Source: CAZPEV01 sp964585635
GTDB taxonomy: Bacteria; Zixibacteria; MSB-5A5; GN15; JAAZOE01
Assembly: GCA_964585635.1 (NCBI GenBank)
Contig: CAZPEV010000027.1
Span: 1-25,323, forward strand
Direction: 5' to 3'
Length of the DNA stretch: 25,323 bases
The notes beneath the pieces were generated by a model. It was not told the origin of the DNA and made no database searches. It saw only the letters and a program-made list of their open reading frames with translations. The first letter of the stretch is position 1. Each line of letters opens with the position of its first letter. The position numbers and the translations under genes are program-made. Of this stretch, positions 1 through 8,085 are shown in pieces.

Positions 1-783
1 TACTCCAGTTATTTGCGGAAGAGCGAAGACGTGGCGCTTTCGGGACTCACCGCAACAAGTACTAATGAATTTGCGGAGGTCATTCTGGGCGGATCGATCG
101 TCATTCCGGCCGCCTTTGTATTCTTCGGCCCGGTGGAGGTTGTCGACATCGCCAAGTCGGGCGCCTTCAACCTGGGCTTTGTGACGATGCCGGCCATTTT
201 CGGCGAGATTCCGCTGAGTTGGCTGTTCAGCTTCTTCTGGTTTTTTATGCTCTTTCTGGCCGGCATCACGTCATCGATCTCTCTCTCTCAACCGCTGATC
301 GCCTTTCTCGAAGATGAGTTCAAGATGACGCGCCAGAAGGCCGTGTTCGCCTATGCGGCCGTGACGTTCATTCTCTGTCAGCCGGCCGTCTGGTTTCTGT
401 CCCGCGGCGTGGTTGACGATCTTGATTTTTGGGGTGGCAACTTCTTTATCGTGCTGGGGGCGACGGTCGAGATTATCCTCGTGGCCTGGGTTTTCGGAAT
501 CGACAGGATGTGGAAGGAAATGGAGCAGGGAGCGAAATTGAAAGTCCCCCGTTTCTTTCGCATCATTATAAAGTATGTCACCCCGGCGGCCCTCCTGGCG
601 ATACTGGGATCGTGGCTGTTTACTGACTGGATGCCCTGGATTCTTATGAAGGGAATCCCCAAGGAAAATATCCCGTATATTCTGGCCACCCGGCTGGGTC
701 TGGTGGCCCTGTTTATCTTCCTCTGTATCCTGGTGCGTATCGCCTGGCGGCGACGGCGGCGCGAAATTGGGCAGGAGGCGTAA
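1..783 (+). CDS. Neurotransmitter:sodium symporter (NSS/SNF family) transporter, 3' part
   Basis: C-terminal ~260 residues of a sodium-coupled amino-acid transporter in the inner membrane. The frame is open at base 1, so the gene begins outside the window; the TTG at 13 is an internal Leu codon, not a start. The first visible stretch (YSSYLRKSEDV) matches the loop that follows the central helices in the LeuT/MetP fold. About six hydrophobic segments follow, ending in an arginine-rich tail (RRRRR near the end). The substrate cannot be read from this part; the small protein directly downstream suggests a MetPS-like methionine/alanine importer. The family call is firm, the substrate is inference. 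Confidence 0.9.
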   Translation, partial: YSSYLRKSEDVALSGLTATSTNEFAEVILGGSIVIPAAFVFFGPVEVVDIAKSGAFNLGFVTMPAIFGEIPLSWLFSFFWFFMLFLAGITSSISLSQPLIAFLEDEFKMTRQKAVFAYAAVTFILCQPAVWFLSRGVVDDLDFWGGNFFIVLGATVEIILVAWVFGIDRMWKEMEQGAKLKVPRFFRIIIKYVTPAALLAILGSWLFTDWMPWILMKGIPKENIPYILATRLGLVALFIFLCILVRIAWRRRRREIGQEA

Positions 784-784
784 T

Positions 785-904
785 ATGAACCTCGGCGGAT
801 GGATCATTCTCCTAGTGATGTGGGGCGGAATCACCGGTATTGGGGTCTATTGTTTCACGAAGATTCTGTCCGACAAGAGCGAATCGACTGAGGACGGTTC
901 ATAA
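785..904 (+). CDS. MetS-like small subunit of the NSS transporter (39 aa)
   Basis: A 39-codon reading frame beginning one base after the transporter stop (TAATATG). It encodes one hydrophobic helix (residues 5-28; GGWIILLVMWGGITGIGVY) followed by a short charged tail with several Asp/Glu/Lys. Such a one-helix peptide right after an NSS gene is the MetS arrangement known from Corynebacterium MetPS, where the small subunit is needed for transport. The one-base spacing implies translation coupled to the transporter. The sequence is too short for certainty; position, length and topology carry the call. Confidence 0.72.
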   Translation: MNLGGWIILLVMWGGITGIGVYCFTKILSDKSESTEDGS

Positions 905-906
905 TC

Positions 907-931
907 CGGCCGCGCGGGTGCACCGCGGCCG
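907..931. terminator. GC-rich hairpin between convergent genes
   Basis: CGGCCGCG (907-914) and CGCGGCCG (924-931) form an eight-base-pair stem with a nine-base loop. It lies between the + strand transporter unit (ends 904) and the - strand methyltransferase (ends 979). Neither side has a run of T, so it is not a classical intrinsic terminator. Its position between convergent units makes a two-way transcription barrier plausible. Confidence 0.35.
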
Positions 932-978
932 CCGGTAATCCAACTCATCGGTGTCGAGCGGTCACGGCCCGGCCATCG

Positions 979-1737
979 TTACAAAGGCTTTACCCCAATA
1001 AGGATGGGCGTGGCCCGTCCTAACTGGTCCTGAACGGCTGACGCTTTTTGCCGGACTTCGAAGCCGACCTGCGCCAAAAGCTCTAACCAAGTCTTCAGGG
1101 GAAACAGCCCCAGCAGATGGGAATCGGTTTCGATCGTGAGATCACCCGCCCGGCGGATCAAATAGATAAAGGTCGCCTCGTAATGCGTATCGTGGGGATT
1201 GGGATCATAATCGTTTTCGAGAATGGAAATCTCGATGTCGTTTCGCGCGCGGGCCAGACAGCGGGTGCTGTTCTGCTGAAATGATTCCGGGGTTTCCTCG
1301 ACGCCGGTAACAAATACTCCCCCCGGCCGCAGGTGGCTGAAGGCGGTATGAAAGGCGGCTTTCAGGCCGTCGACGGTCCGCATATAGCTGATGGAGTCAA
1401 AGACCGTGACGGCGTCAAAAGTCTGTCCCAGGCGGACGGCGCGCATGTCGCCGCCGACATAGGTATTCTCCGGATTCAGCTCCCGCGCCAGCCCCAGCAT
1501 TCCCTCGCTGATGTCGATGCCGGTGACGGCGAACGATTGTTTGAGGGTGTAATCGTTGTGGCCGCCGCCGCATCCCAAGTTGACGACCGAGGTCACGGGG
1601 ATTCGAGCATGCTCCCGGATGAGGCGAACATATTCTTCGGTTTCCTCGGCGTACTCCTCCGGCGGGCTGATAATCGGCCACATCCAGGCCAGATCATTGT
1701 ACATGCGGCGCTGATCGATGGATATGAACGGATTCAT
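979..1737 (-). CDS. Class I SAM-dependent methyltransferase
   Basis: A 252-residue Rossmann-fold methyltransferase. SAM-binding motif I is VVNLGCGGG (residues 51-59), the acidic end of strand 2 is in VTGIDIS (Asp75), and GGDMRA (95-100) corresponds to motif III. The C-terminal half resembles small-molecule methyltransferases of the Methyltransf_25/31 type; the substrate is unknown. Two in-frame ATGs lie six bases apart. The Shine-Dalgarno GGAGGGG (complement of 1745-1751) stands seven bases before the second (1737) but only one before the first (1743), so the second is chosen. The gene is monocistronic and convergent with the transporter; no neighbour points to a pathway. Confidence 0.85.
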   Translation of the reverse strand: MNPFISIDQRRMYNDLAWMWPIISPPEEYAEETEEYVRLIREHARIPVTSVVNLGCGGGHNDYTLKQSFAVTGIDISEGMLGLARELNPENTYVGGDMRAVRLGQTFDAVTVFDSISYMRTVDGLKAAFHTAFSHLRPGGVFVTGVEETPESFQQNSTRCLARARNDIEISILENDYDPNPHDTHYEATFIYLIRRAGDLTIETDSHLLGLFPLKTWLELLAQVGFEVRQKASAVQDQLGRATPILIGVKPL

Positions 1738-1846
1738 GATCATTCCCCTCCGTCACCCGGGTCTATCTGGTGATAAATATCGATTAAGCATACATTTCAA
1801 ACCGGCCGGCCGCAACCAAAAACATGGTCCCCCTTGCCCAGCCGGG

Positions 1847-2950
1847 CTAGGAGCTGTCCGCCTCGGCACGATGCAGGTATTCCATGGCCTCCTTTTTCAG
1901 GCGATCCCGGTCAAGGTTTTCGAGAGTCGCGGCGTCGAGGAATTTCGCGAAGGCCTGATCGAGCCGACCCAGATTGAGATCGGCGTAGGGGCTGGTGGCC
2001 GGCGATTCTTCTTTTTCGAAGCGGACGTCGAGTGAGAAAGCCTCCTTTTTCAGGTCGACGATGGCGCTGAACGCCAGGCTTCGGTAGGTTTCCTCGGAGA
2101 GACCGGTCAGCTTGACCCGAATAATTTTGTCTTCCGGTCGTTGGTTCCGAACGACCTGCTGAAGTTCGGACACAATCTGATCGGCCGTTTTCCCCGTGGT
2201 GCTGATCGGCGGCAGGTCGACCATCGCCCGCGACGAGATCTCGTGAAATATTACCTCTTTCCCCGGCGCGGCCAGGTTCACCTCGATGAATCCCTTCTCA
2301 TACGGCGCCTCAGCCTGCGACAACCGTTCGGTCGAACCGGAGTAATAGACCATCGGTTCGACCTCGCGGAAGTTGTGGAAATGGCCGAGTGCGACATAAT
2401 CAAATCCCCTGCGAAAATAGGTCGGATCGATCTCTTGTTCCGACAGGTCGGCCATTTCGAACTCCTTGATTCCGCCGACGACGCCATGGAGGACCAGGAT
2501 ATTGAAAGCTGCCTGCGGGTCAGGCGCGATCTTGTCCAATTCGCTTTTAAGGATGTCGGTCGTCAGGCAATGGGGTACTGCGGAGATGGCACAGGCGCCG
2601 ATGCGAAGTTGCTCATAGCGCGATTCGCAGACGACATGGATGTTTTCGAAATCCTTGAAGACCGACAGTACCGAACCGATCTGGCGCTGCTTGTAGGCGT
2701 CATGATTGCCGGAGATGATGACCGTGGGGATGCCGGCCTGGCGTCCCAGGCGATGGAGGTGCTCGGCGGCAAAAGCGATGACGCGGTTAGACGGCCGCAC
2801 CATATGAAAGAGATCGCCGGCATTGATCACCAGGTCGGGCCGCAGAGCGATGATGCGGTCGACGGCCTCGGCAAAGCTGTCGAGAATATCCTGCTCCCGG
2901 CGATCGACGCCGGCCCCCAGGTGATTATCGGCAAAATGAATCAGGCGCAT
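1847..2950 (-). CDS. sbcD: SbcD/Mre11-like DNA repair exonuclease (metallophosphoesterase)
   Basis: A 367-residue calcineurin-like phosphoesterase with all Mn-binding motifs of SbcD/Mre11: DNH (Asp8, His10), GD (Asp46), GNHD (Asn82, His83), LHG (His155) and GHFH (His190, His192). The family trims DNA ends and hairpins together with the SbcC/Rad50 ATPase. The length is near the usual ~380-400 residues, with a capping and C-terminal region after residue 210. No sbcC lies on either side: the downstream gene is a methyltransferase and the upstream one a response regulator. A YhaO-type orphan nuclease is the main alternative. Confidence 0.85.
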   Translation of the reverse strand: MRLIHFADNHLGAGVDRREQDILDSFAEAVDRIIALRPDLVINAGDLFHMVRPSNRVIAFAAEHLHRLGRQAGIPTVIISGNHDAYKQRQIGSVLSVFKDFENIHVVCESRYEQLRIGACAISAVPHCLTTDILKSELDKIAPDPQAAFNILVLHGVVGGIKEFEMADLSEQEIDPTYFRRGFDYVALGHFHNFREVEPMVYYSGSTERLSQAEAPYEKGFIEVNLAAPGKEVIFHEISSRAMVDLPPISTTGKTADQIVSELQQVVRNQRPEDKIIRVKLTGLSEETYRSLAFSAIVDLKKEAFSLDVRFEKEESPATSPYADLNLGRLDQAFAKFLDAATLENLDRDRLKKEAMEYLHRAEADSS

Positions 2951-3021
2951 GGTTAGGCAAGGGCCTCCGCAACCGTCGGATAGGCGGGCGGCGCCTTACC
3001 GGACGGTCAAATCATCATTGG

Positions 3022-3050
3022 AATATACTTCCGATGAAATCGGTCGGCAA
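3022..3050 (-). promoter_or_regulatory. Sigma70-type promoter of sbcD with palindrome in the spacer
   Basis: On the - strand, TTGCCG (3045-3050) and TATATT (3022-3027) are separated by exactly 17 bases, about 70 bases before the sbcD start. The spacer contains a perfect inverted repeat, CCGAT-N3-ATCGG (3031-3043), where a repressor dimer could sit and block RNA polymerase. The operator role is inference. Confidence 0.5.
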
Positions 3051-3098
3051 GATATTATGCGGCAGAATCGACTTTCTGAGGTGCAGGCAAGGTCTCGA

Positions 3099-4529
3099 TT
3101 AATAGACGCCGTACTTGCTGATGCGGTCGCGTAGGGTGTTGCGGGAGATGCCGAGCATTTCCGAGGCCTTGACCTGGTTGGAGTTAAAATGCTTCAGGCA
3201 GGCGGCAATCAGCGCCTTTTCCATGGCCGATTGCATCATGTGATAGACCCTTCCCTCGGCGCTGGCGATCATTCTGGGGAAGATCGGCTCGATAATCCGG
3301 GCGAACATTTCGGTATAGTTGCTCTGCAGTCCCTCCAGATCGATTTCCACCTTGCCGGCGTCCTCGTTGAAGATAGGGAATTCCTCGGGCTGCAGGGTGT
3401 CGGATTTGCCCATGACCATGGCGGTGTGGATGTTGTTCTCCAGTTCGCGGACGTTTCCCGGCCAGGGATATTTCTCCAGCAGCGCTTTGGCCTTGCGGGA
3501 GACGGAGCGGACATTTTTCCCCAGTGCCCGATTGTACTTGCGAATGAAATGGTCGACCAGCAGCGGGACATCTTCTTTGCGCTCGCGCAACGGGGGCATA
3601 TAAATGGAGACGACCTTAAGGCGGTAGAAAAGGTCGACCCGGAAGGCGCCGTCCTTCATGCATTGCACCAGGGATTTGTTGGTGGCGGCGATGACACGGA
3701 CATCCACCTTGATCGTCTCATTCCCGCCCAGGCGCTCGATCTCTTTCTCCTGAAGGACGCGCAAAACCTTGCCCTGGGTCAACATTACCATATCGCCGAC
3801 TTCATCCAGGAAGATGGTTCCATGATGGCACTGCTCGAATTTGCCGATGCGTTTGAAATACGCTCCGGTAAAGGCGCCCTTTTCGTGGCCGAACAGCTCC
3901 GACTCCAGAAGCGTATCGGACAGGGCCGCACAATTGACCGAGAGGAAGGTATTGTTGCGGCGCAGGCTGTTGCGATGAATGGCGCGGGCGACCAGTTCCT
4001 TGCCGGTGCCCGATTCGCCGAAAATCAGCACCGCGGCATCGGTGCGACCGACTTGGCCGATCAGCTTGGCGATTTCGACGATCTCCGGCGACTGCCCGAT
4101 AATCTCGTCATTGCTGACGTCGTCGGTCAGCGACGGGGCGACCGAAAGGATTCGCTGGCCATGGTCATATCCGCAGGCCTTGTTGACGATTTCGATCAGT
4201 TTATCAACTTCAAACGGTTTGGTGAGGTATTCAAACGCCCCTTCGCTCATCGCCTCCATGGCGTTTTCGGTGGAAATGTATCCGGAAATCACAATCACCG
4301 GCAGTCGTTCATCGATCTGGCGGATATGACGCAAAAGGTCCAGGCCGGAGCAAGTGGGGAGGTTGACGTCGAGCATTACCAGGTCGAGCTGTTCCTTGTT
4401 GTCGGTGACATAGCGAGTCGTGGCCTGGCCATCATCAAGATGATGAAAGGTATATTTATCTGGATCAAATAGACTTATGAGCGACTGCGAAAGTTCTACG
4501 TCATCGTCGACTAAGAGCACGTTCTTCAT
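3099..4529 (-). CDS. Sigma54-dependent response regulator, NtrC family, no adjacent kinase
   Basis: A 476-residue regulator with three domains. Residues 1-120 are a receiver with the phosphoacceptor Asp54 (VMLD) and Lys104. Residues 140-380 are a sigma54-activator AAA+ domain: Walker A GESGTGKE (171-178), intact sigma54-contact loop GAFTGA (218-223), Walker B TIFLDE (238-243) and WPGNVREL (356-363). A Fis-type helix-turn-helix occupies about 435-475. The linker between AAA+ and HTH (390-435) is longer than usual and rich in aromatic and Met residues. No histidine kinase is adjacent except PrsK, which already has its partner PrsR. The gene starts 99 bases after prsR and has its own likely promoter. 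The target is unknown. Confidence 0.9.
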   Translation of the reverse strand: MKNVLLVDDDVELSQSLISLFDPDKYTFHHLDDGQATTRYVTDNKEQLDLVMLDVNLPTCSGLDLLRHIRQIDERLPVIVISGYISTENAMEAMSEGAFEYLTKPFEVDKLIEIVNKACGYDHGQRILSVAPSLTDDVSNDEIIGQSPEIVEIAKLIGQVGRTDAAVLIFGESGTGKELVARAIHRNSLRRNNTFLSVNCAALSDTLLESELFGHEKGAFTGAYFKRIGKFEQCHHGTIFLDEVGDMVMLTQGKVLRVLQEKEIERLGGNETIKVDVRVIAATNKSLVQCMKDGAFRVDLFYRLKVVSIYMPPLRERKEDVPLLVDHFIRKYNRALGKNVRSVSRKAKALLEKYPWPGNVRELENNIHTAMVMGKSDTLQPEEFPIFNEDAGKVEIDLEGLQSNYTEMFARIIEPIFPRMIASAEGRVYHMMQSAMEKALIAACLKHFNSNQVKASEMLGISRNTLRDRISKYGVY

Positions 4530-4549
4530 CTATGTCATACTCCTAAGAG

Positions 4550-4579
4550 ATTATGGCATAGTACAATAATCGGCTGCAA
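4550..4579 (-). promoter_or_regulatory. Possible sigma70-type extended -10 promoter of the NtrC-family regulator
   Basis: In the 99-base gap downstream of prsR, TTGCAG (4574-4579) and CATAAT (4550-4555) are 18 bases apart on the - strand. A TG one base before the -10 element makes it an extended -10. It lies about 20 bases before the start at 4529. The -35 match is poor, so the call rests on the -10 and the position. Confidence 0.4.
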
Positions 4580-4604
4580 CGGCGATTTTATTAGCCTTGG
4601 AACG

Positions 4605-4635
4605 GAAATAGATGGCCGGCTGTCGGGCCTATTTC
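4605..4635 (-). other. Inverted repeat overlapping the prsR stop codon
   Basis: GAAATAG and CTATTTC arms enclose a GGCC/GGCC inner pair, giving a possible hairpin that begins inside the prsR stop codon. No T run follows, so it is at best a weak terminator or an mRNA 3'-end stabiliser. Confidence 0.3.
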
Positions 4636-5984
4636 TTGAGGTTATACTTCTCAATCAAGTCGTACAGGGTCGTCCGGCTGGTACCCAATTCCCGGCTGAC
4701 CCGCGAGATATTCCAGTTGTTGCGGCCCAGCGAATCCGCCAGGCAATTCCTCTCTGCCTCTTCCCTGATTTCCTGGAGCGTTCGGCGCTTGCCGGTCTCA
4801 GCCGCAAACGACGGCAGCGCCAGGTCTTGCGGGCGGATCTTCCTGTCCTGAGTCATGATAACCGCCCGCTTGATCTTATTCTCCAGCTCCCGCACGTTAC
4901 CAGGCCATTCATAAGCGGATATGGTCCGAACCGACGGTTCCGAAAAGGTCAGCCCCGGTTTGCCGTTCTCGGTTGCGTACCGGTTCAAAAAAGTCGTCGC
5001 CAACAGAAGAATATCATCCCCGCGCTGGCGCAGGGGCGGCATACCGATGGTAATCACCGACAGACGGTAATAGAGGTCTTCCCGGAAGGCGCTGTTTTTG
5101 ACTTCTTCAAGAAGCTCGCGATTGGTGGCCGCCAGAATCCTGACATTAAGGCTGATTTCCTCCCGTCCCCCGATCCGTTCGATTTTGTGATCTTCCAGAA
5201 CCCGCAACAGCTTGACCTGGAGTTTCAGCGACAACTCGCCGATTTCATCCAGAAAAATGGTTCCACCCTCGGCTAATTCGAACTTCCCCCGCTTCTGGGC
5301 GTAGGCGTCGGTGAACGACCCCTTTTCGTGGCCGAACAGCTCCGATTCCAGAAGATTTTCCGGGATAGCCCCGCAATTGATGGTGACGAACCGTTTCCCT
5401 CGACGGGGACTGGAAGCATGGATCGCCTTGGCCACGAGTTCCTTCCCCGTTCCCGATTCGCCGGAGATCAGCACGGTGTAGTCGGTACCGGAGACGGTTT
5501 TGATGATTCGGTACACTTCATGCATTTTGGCCGAATTGCCCAGGATGTTTTCAAACGTTCGCAGGTCGGCCAATTCGGTCGCCAGACGGCTGTTTTCCAC
5601 CTCCAGCAAGGAGACGCCGATGCCGCGACTGATAATGATCTTTAGCTGATCCAGATCGATCGGCTTCGGAAAAAAATCGTAGGCCCCCCGGGCAATCGCC
5701 CGCAGGGAATGCTCCTTTTCGCCATGGCCGGTGACCATGATCACCTTGCAGAAGGAGTTGATGTCCCGGAAGCGCTCGATCAGATCCAGACCCTCCACCG
5801 CCCCTTCTCGCGCGGTAAGCGAAAGATCGAGCAAGACGACGATGGGAGAGTGTTTCGCCGCCTGATCCAGCGCCTCCTCGCCGCCGGAGGCTTCCACCAC
5901 GGCATAGGTGTCAGACAATGCCCATTTCAATTGCGAGCGAATGCCTTCATCGTCATCCACGATCAATATCGTTGGCTTATCCAT
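4629..5984 (-). CDS. prsR: PrsR-type sigma54-dependent response regulator
   Basis: A 451-residue regulator with a receiver (Asp53 phosphoacceptor, Lys107), AAA+ domain (Walker A GESGTGKE 175-182, Walker B GTIFLDE 241-247, WPGNVRELE 360-368) and a Fis-type HTH (about 410-447). The receiver has an insertion after the phosphorylated Asp (LTAREGAVEGLDLIE), typical of PrsR, the regulator of PEP-CTERM/exosortase gene sets. Start choice: the ATG at 5984 overlaps the prsK stop by eight bases and follows GGGAGAAGG; an upstream frame extension is not needed. The sigma54-contact loop, normally GAFTGA, reads GSFTDA (222-227), with Ser for Ala and Asp for the second Gly. Overlap and order make PrsK the sure partner. 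Confidence 0.9.
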   Translation of the reverse strand: MDKPTILIVDDDEGIRSQLKWALSDTYAVVEASGGEEALDQAAKHSPIVVLLDLSLTAREGAVEGLDLIERFRDINSFCKVIMVTGHGEKEHSLRAIARGAYDFFPKPIDLDQLKIIISRGIGVSLLEVENSRLATELADLRTFENILGNSAKMHEVYRIIKTVSGTDYTVLISGESGTGKELVAKAIHASSPRRGKRFVTINCGAIPENLLESELFGHEKGSFTDAYAQKRGKFELAEGGTIFLDEIGELSLKLQVKLLRVLEDHKIERIGGREEISLNVRILAATNRELLEEVKNSAFREDLYYRLSVITIGMPPLRQRGDDILLLATTFLNRYATENGKPGLTFSEPSVRTISAYEWPGNVRELENKIKRAVIMTQDRKIRPQDLALPSFAAETGKRRTLQEIREEAERNCLADSLGRNNWNISRVSRELGTSRTTLYDLIEKYNLKK

Positions 5985-8082
5985 TGCGGCCTTCTCCCGG
6001 GAGATGAATGATAAATTCGGTTCCCTGTCCTGGTACGCTGAAGACATCCATCCGACCCCGGTGGGACTTGACTATTTCTCGCGACTGGTACATGCCGATT
6101 CCCAGACCGTACGGTTTGGTGGAACTGAACGGCTTGAACAGCCGGGTGGCGATGAATTCCGGCTCCATGCCGACGCCGCTGTCCAGGAAGGAGACGGCGG
6201 CAAACCCGGCCAGGTCGCTGGGCGCCGGCCTAATTTTAAGCGTTCCCCCGTCGGGCATTGCCTCCAGGGCGTTCATGACCAAATTATCGAAAACCGAACC
6301 GATCTTTTCGGCGTCGACAAAAACCGTGATACCGTCCGCCACGGTGCAGTTGACGGTAATCGTCGGCAGCGTATCCAGCTTCAGCCGGCTCAATGTTCGC
6401 CCGATCAATTCCGCCAGGTCGGCCTGGCCCAGCGACAGACGATCGGCCGATTCCGGCTCCGCCAGGCGGGATAGAATCTTGCGTTGACGCTCGACGGCCT
6501 TGGCGATGGTGACGAGAGCCTCTTTCTGGAACTCGGGATGGTGCATATTCTTCTCGGCGTTCTGCAGGAGCATCGACAGCATCGCCACCGAATTCTTCAG
6601 GTCGTGCATCACAAAGGATGATATCCGGTGAAACGACTCTATTTCGCGTGACACCACCAGTTCGTCGGTCATGCGGGCTCCCAGGATGGTCAGCGCCACG
6701 GGATTGGCGGCGGCCTCGATGAAGCCTACCTCGTCGGAGGCCAGATCTCGCCCGGTGGTATGCCGGCCCACGCCCCAAAAGCCGAGAAACTGCTGCCGCG
6801 CCACGAGAGGAATCAGTAAGAATACTTTGAACGGCATAGCCTCCTGAAGCTGTGTCAACTCCTCCGCCTCCTGCGGCGCCTTGTCCGCCAGCGTGACGAC
6901 CTCGACCGGGCGGCCGTAGCGGTACAGCCAGTCCGCCAGACGCTGCAAGCGTGGACCCGGAATACCGCGATCGATGCCGTCCCCGGAATACAGCGTGAAA
7001 TTCTCCGATGGAGCCGCCTCCTTGATGACAAAAAAGCCATGCTCGATCTTGAGCAGGCGATGGAGCAATCCCTGGGTCCGTTCGTAGATGCCGTCGATAT
7101 TGAGGATAACCGAGACTTCCTCCGTGAATTCTTTCCATTCTTCGGCGTAAATACCGCTCCGGCCGATCGTCCTGGCCTGCGGCGAAACCACCCGCAAGCG
7201 GAAACGAATAGTCTGCGAGACGACCAGGATCAGGAACGTCAGCATCAACAGCGAAAGAACCGCCAGGGAGAAAAATATCCCTTCATCAAGATTGTATCTG
7301 ACGAGAAGCTCGCCGACCGAGCCAATGATCAGGAAATAGACGCCGACCAGCACGACGACGATCGAGGAGTAAATCCCTTTGCGGGTCAGGACGATGCCGT
7401 CGCCGGCGGGATCAAACAGGATGAAATGCCGGGCCACGGGGATGCTGACCAAGGCGGCCAGAACGAAGGTCAGCGTCATCATCCATTCTCCGGCCCGATG
7501 ATACAGCATCATCAGGGTCGCTATCGCCAGGAGGCCGAGGCCATAGGCCAACAGGGGGAAAAAGGAACGTTTGATCTTCTCACGCGACAGACCAATGGAG
7601 GAACGGTAGCAGGTCTCGATGGAATACAGGCCGGCGGTGACGGCCGCGATATAAACCGCCCCGATGACAAGGGGAAGGCCGTGCAGATCGAGAAACCAAT
7701 GTCCGTCTCCCAAGGTGATATCAACCCCGTGCGTGACCGCCAGAAACGCCAGGAGCGCGGCCGAAACCGCCAGGGCCGACCAGACCAGGAGGCGATGAGC
7801 ACGTCCCAGGGACTTACTGTCACGGCCCCAGGTGCGGGTCATGATGAGATAGGCCGACGGCAGGCCACCGATATAGAAAAAGAGCGCCCAGTACCCGGCC
7901 GTCCACAGAGCGGTCTTCGCGGCCGTCTCACTTCCGACGGCAATGATGCCGGCAAGGTTGACCAGGACAAAATAAAGAAAGGGGCGGCTGTAGGCATCCC
8001 CCCTGCGCTTGAGAGCCACCAAGGCCCCGGTGGCAAACAGCAGGAGTGCCGCGACGAGATTGCACGTCTGTAGAAGCGTCAT
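5977..8082 (-). CDS. prsK: PrsK-type membrane sensor histidine kinase
   Basis: A 701-residue kinase. The N-terminal ~290 residues form eight or nine membrane helices, about 310-470 is a GAF-like domain, then a dimerisation domain with phospho-acceptor His493 in SFVMHDLKN, and an ATPase domain with N box DNLVMNALEAMP (599-610), DSGVGM (634-639) and GLGIGM (659-664). The many-helix/GAF/HDLKN order is that of PrsK, the kinase of the exosortase XrtA system. The start at 8082 lies three bases after the stop of the preceding membrane protein; the stop overlaps prsR. The signal sensed is unknown. The upstream membrane protein and lipoprotein are candidates for delivering it (inference). Confidence 0.9.
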   Translation of the reverse strand: MTLLQTCNLVAALLLFATGALVALKRRGDAYSRPFLYFVLVNLAGIIAVGSETAAKTALWTAGYWALFFYIGGLPSAYLIMTRTWGRDSKSLGRAHRLLVWSALAVSAALLAFLAVTHGVDITLGDGHWFLDLHGLPLVIGAVYIAAVTAGLYSIETCYRSSIGLSREKIKRSFFPLLAYGLGLLAIATLMMLYHRAGEWMMTLTFVLAALVSIPVARHFILFDPAGDGIVLTRKGIYSSIVVVLVGVYFLIIGSVGELLVRYNLDEGIFFSLAVLSLLMLTFLILVVSQTIRFRLRVVSPQARTIGRSGIYAEEWKEFTEEVSVILNIDGIYERTQGLLHRLLKIEHGFFVIKEAAPSENFTLYSGDGIDRGIPGPRLQRLADWLYRYGRPVEVVTLADKAPQEAEELTQLQEAMPFKVFLLIPLVARQQFLGFWGVGRHTTGRDLASDEVGFIEAAANPVALTILGARMTDELVVSREIESFHRISSFVMHDLKNSVAMLSMLLQNAEKNMHHPEFQKEALVTIAKAVERQRKILSRLAEPESADRLSLGQADLAELIGRTLSRLKLDTLPTITVNCTVADGITVFVDAEKIGSVFDNLVMNALEAMPDGGTLKIRPAPSDLAGFAAVSFLDSGVGMEPEFIATRLFKPFSSTKPYGLGIGMYQSREIVKSHRGRMDVFSVPGQGTEFIIHLPGEGRNG

Positions 8083-8085
8083 GGG

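Noticed and set aside
5985..6047. Extension of PrsR by 21 residues
   Set aside because: It overlaps the end of prsK more deeply, whereas the ATG at 5984 has a good ribosome binding site and the normal family start.
7039..8073. Long + strand open frame opposite prsK, and similar frames opposite other genes
   Set aside because: These are GC-driven antisense frames with Arg/Gln/Asp/Gly-rich composition, no family signatures and no start signals.
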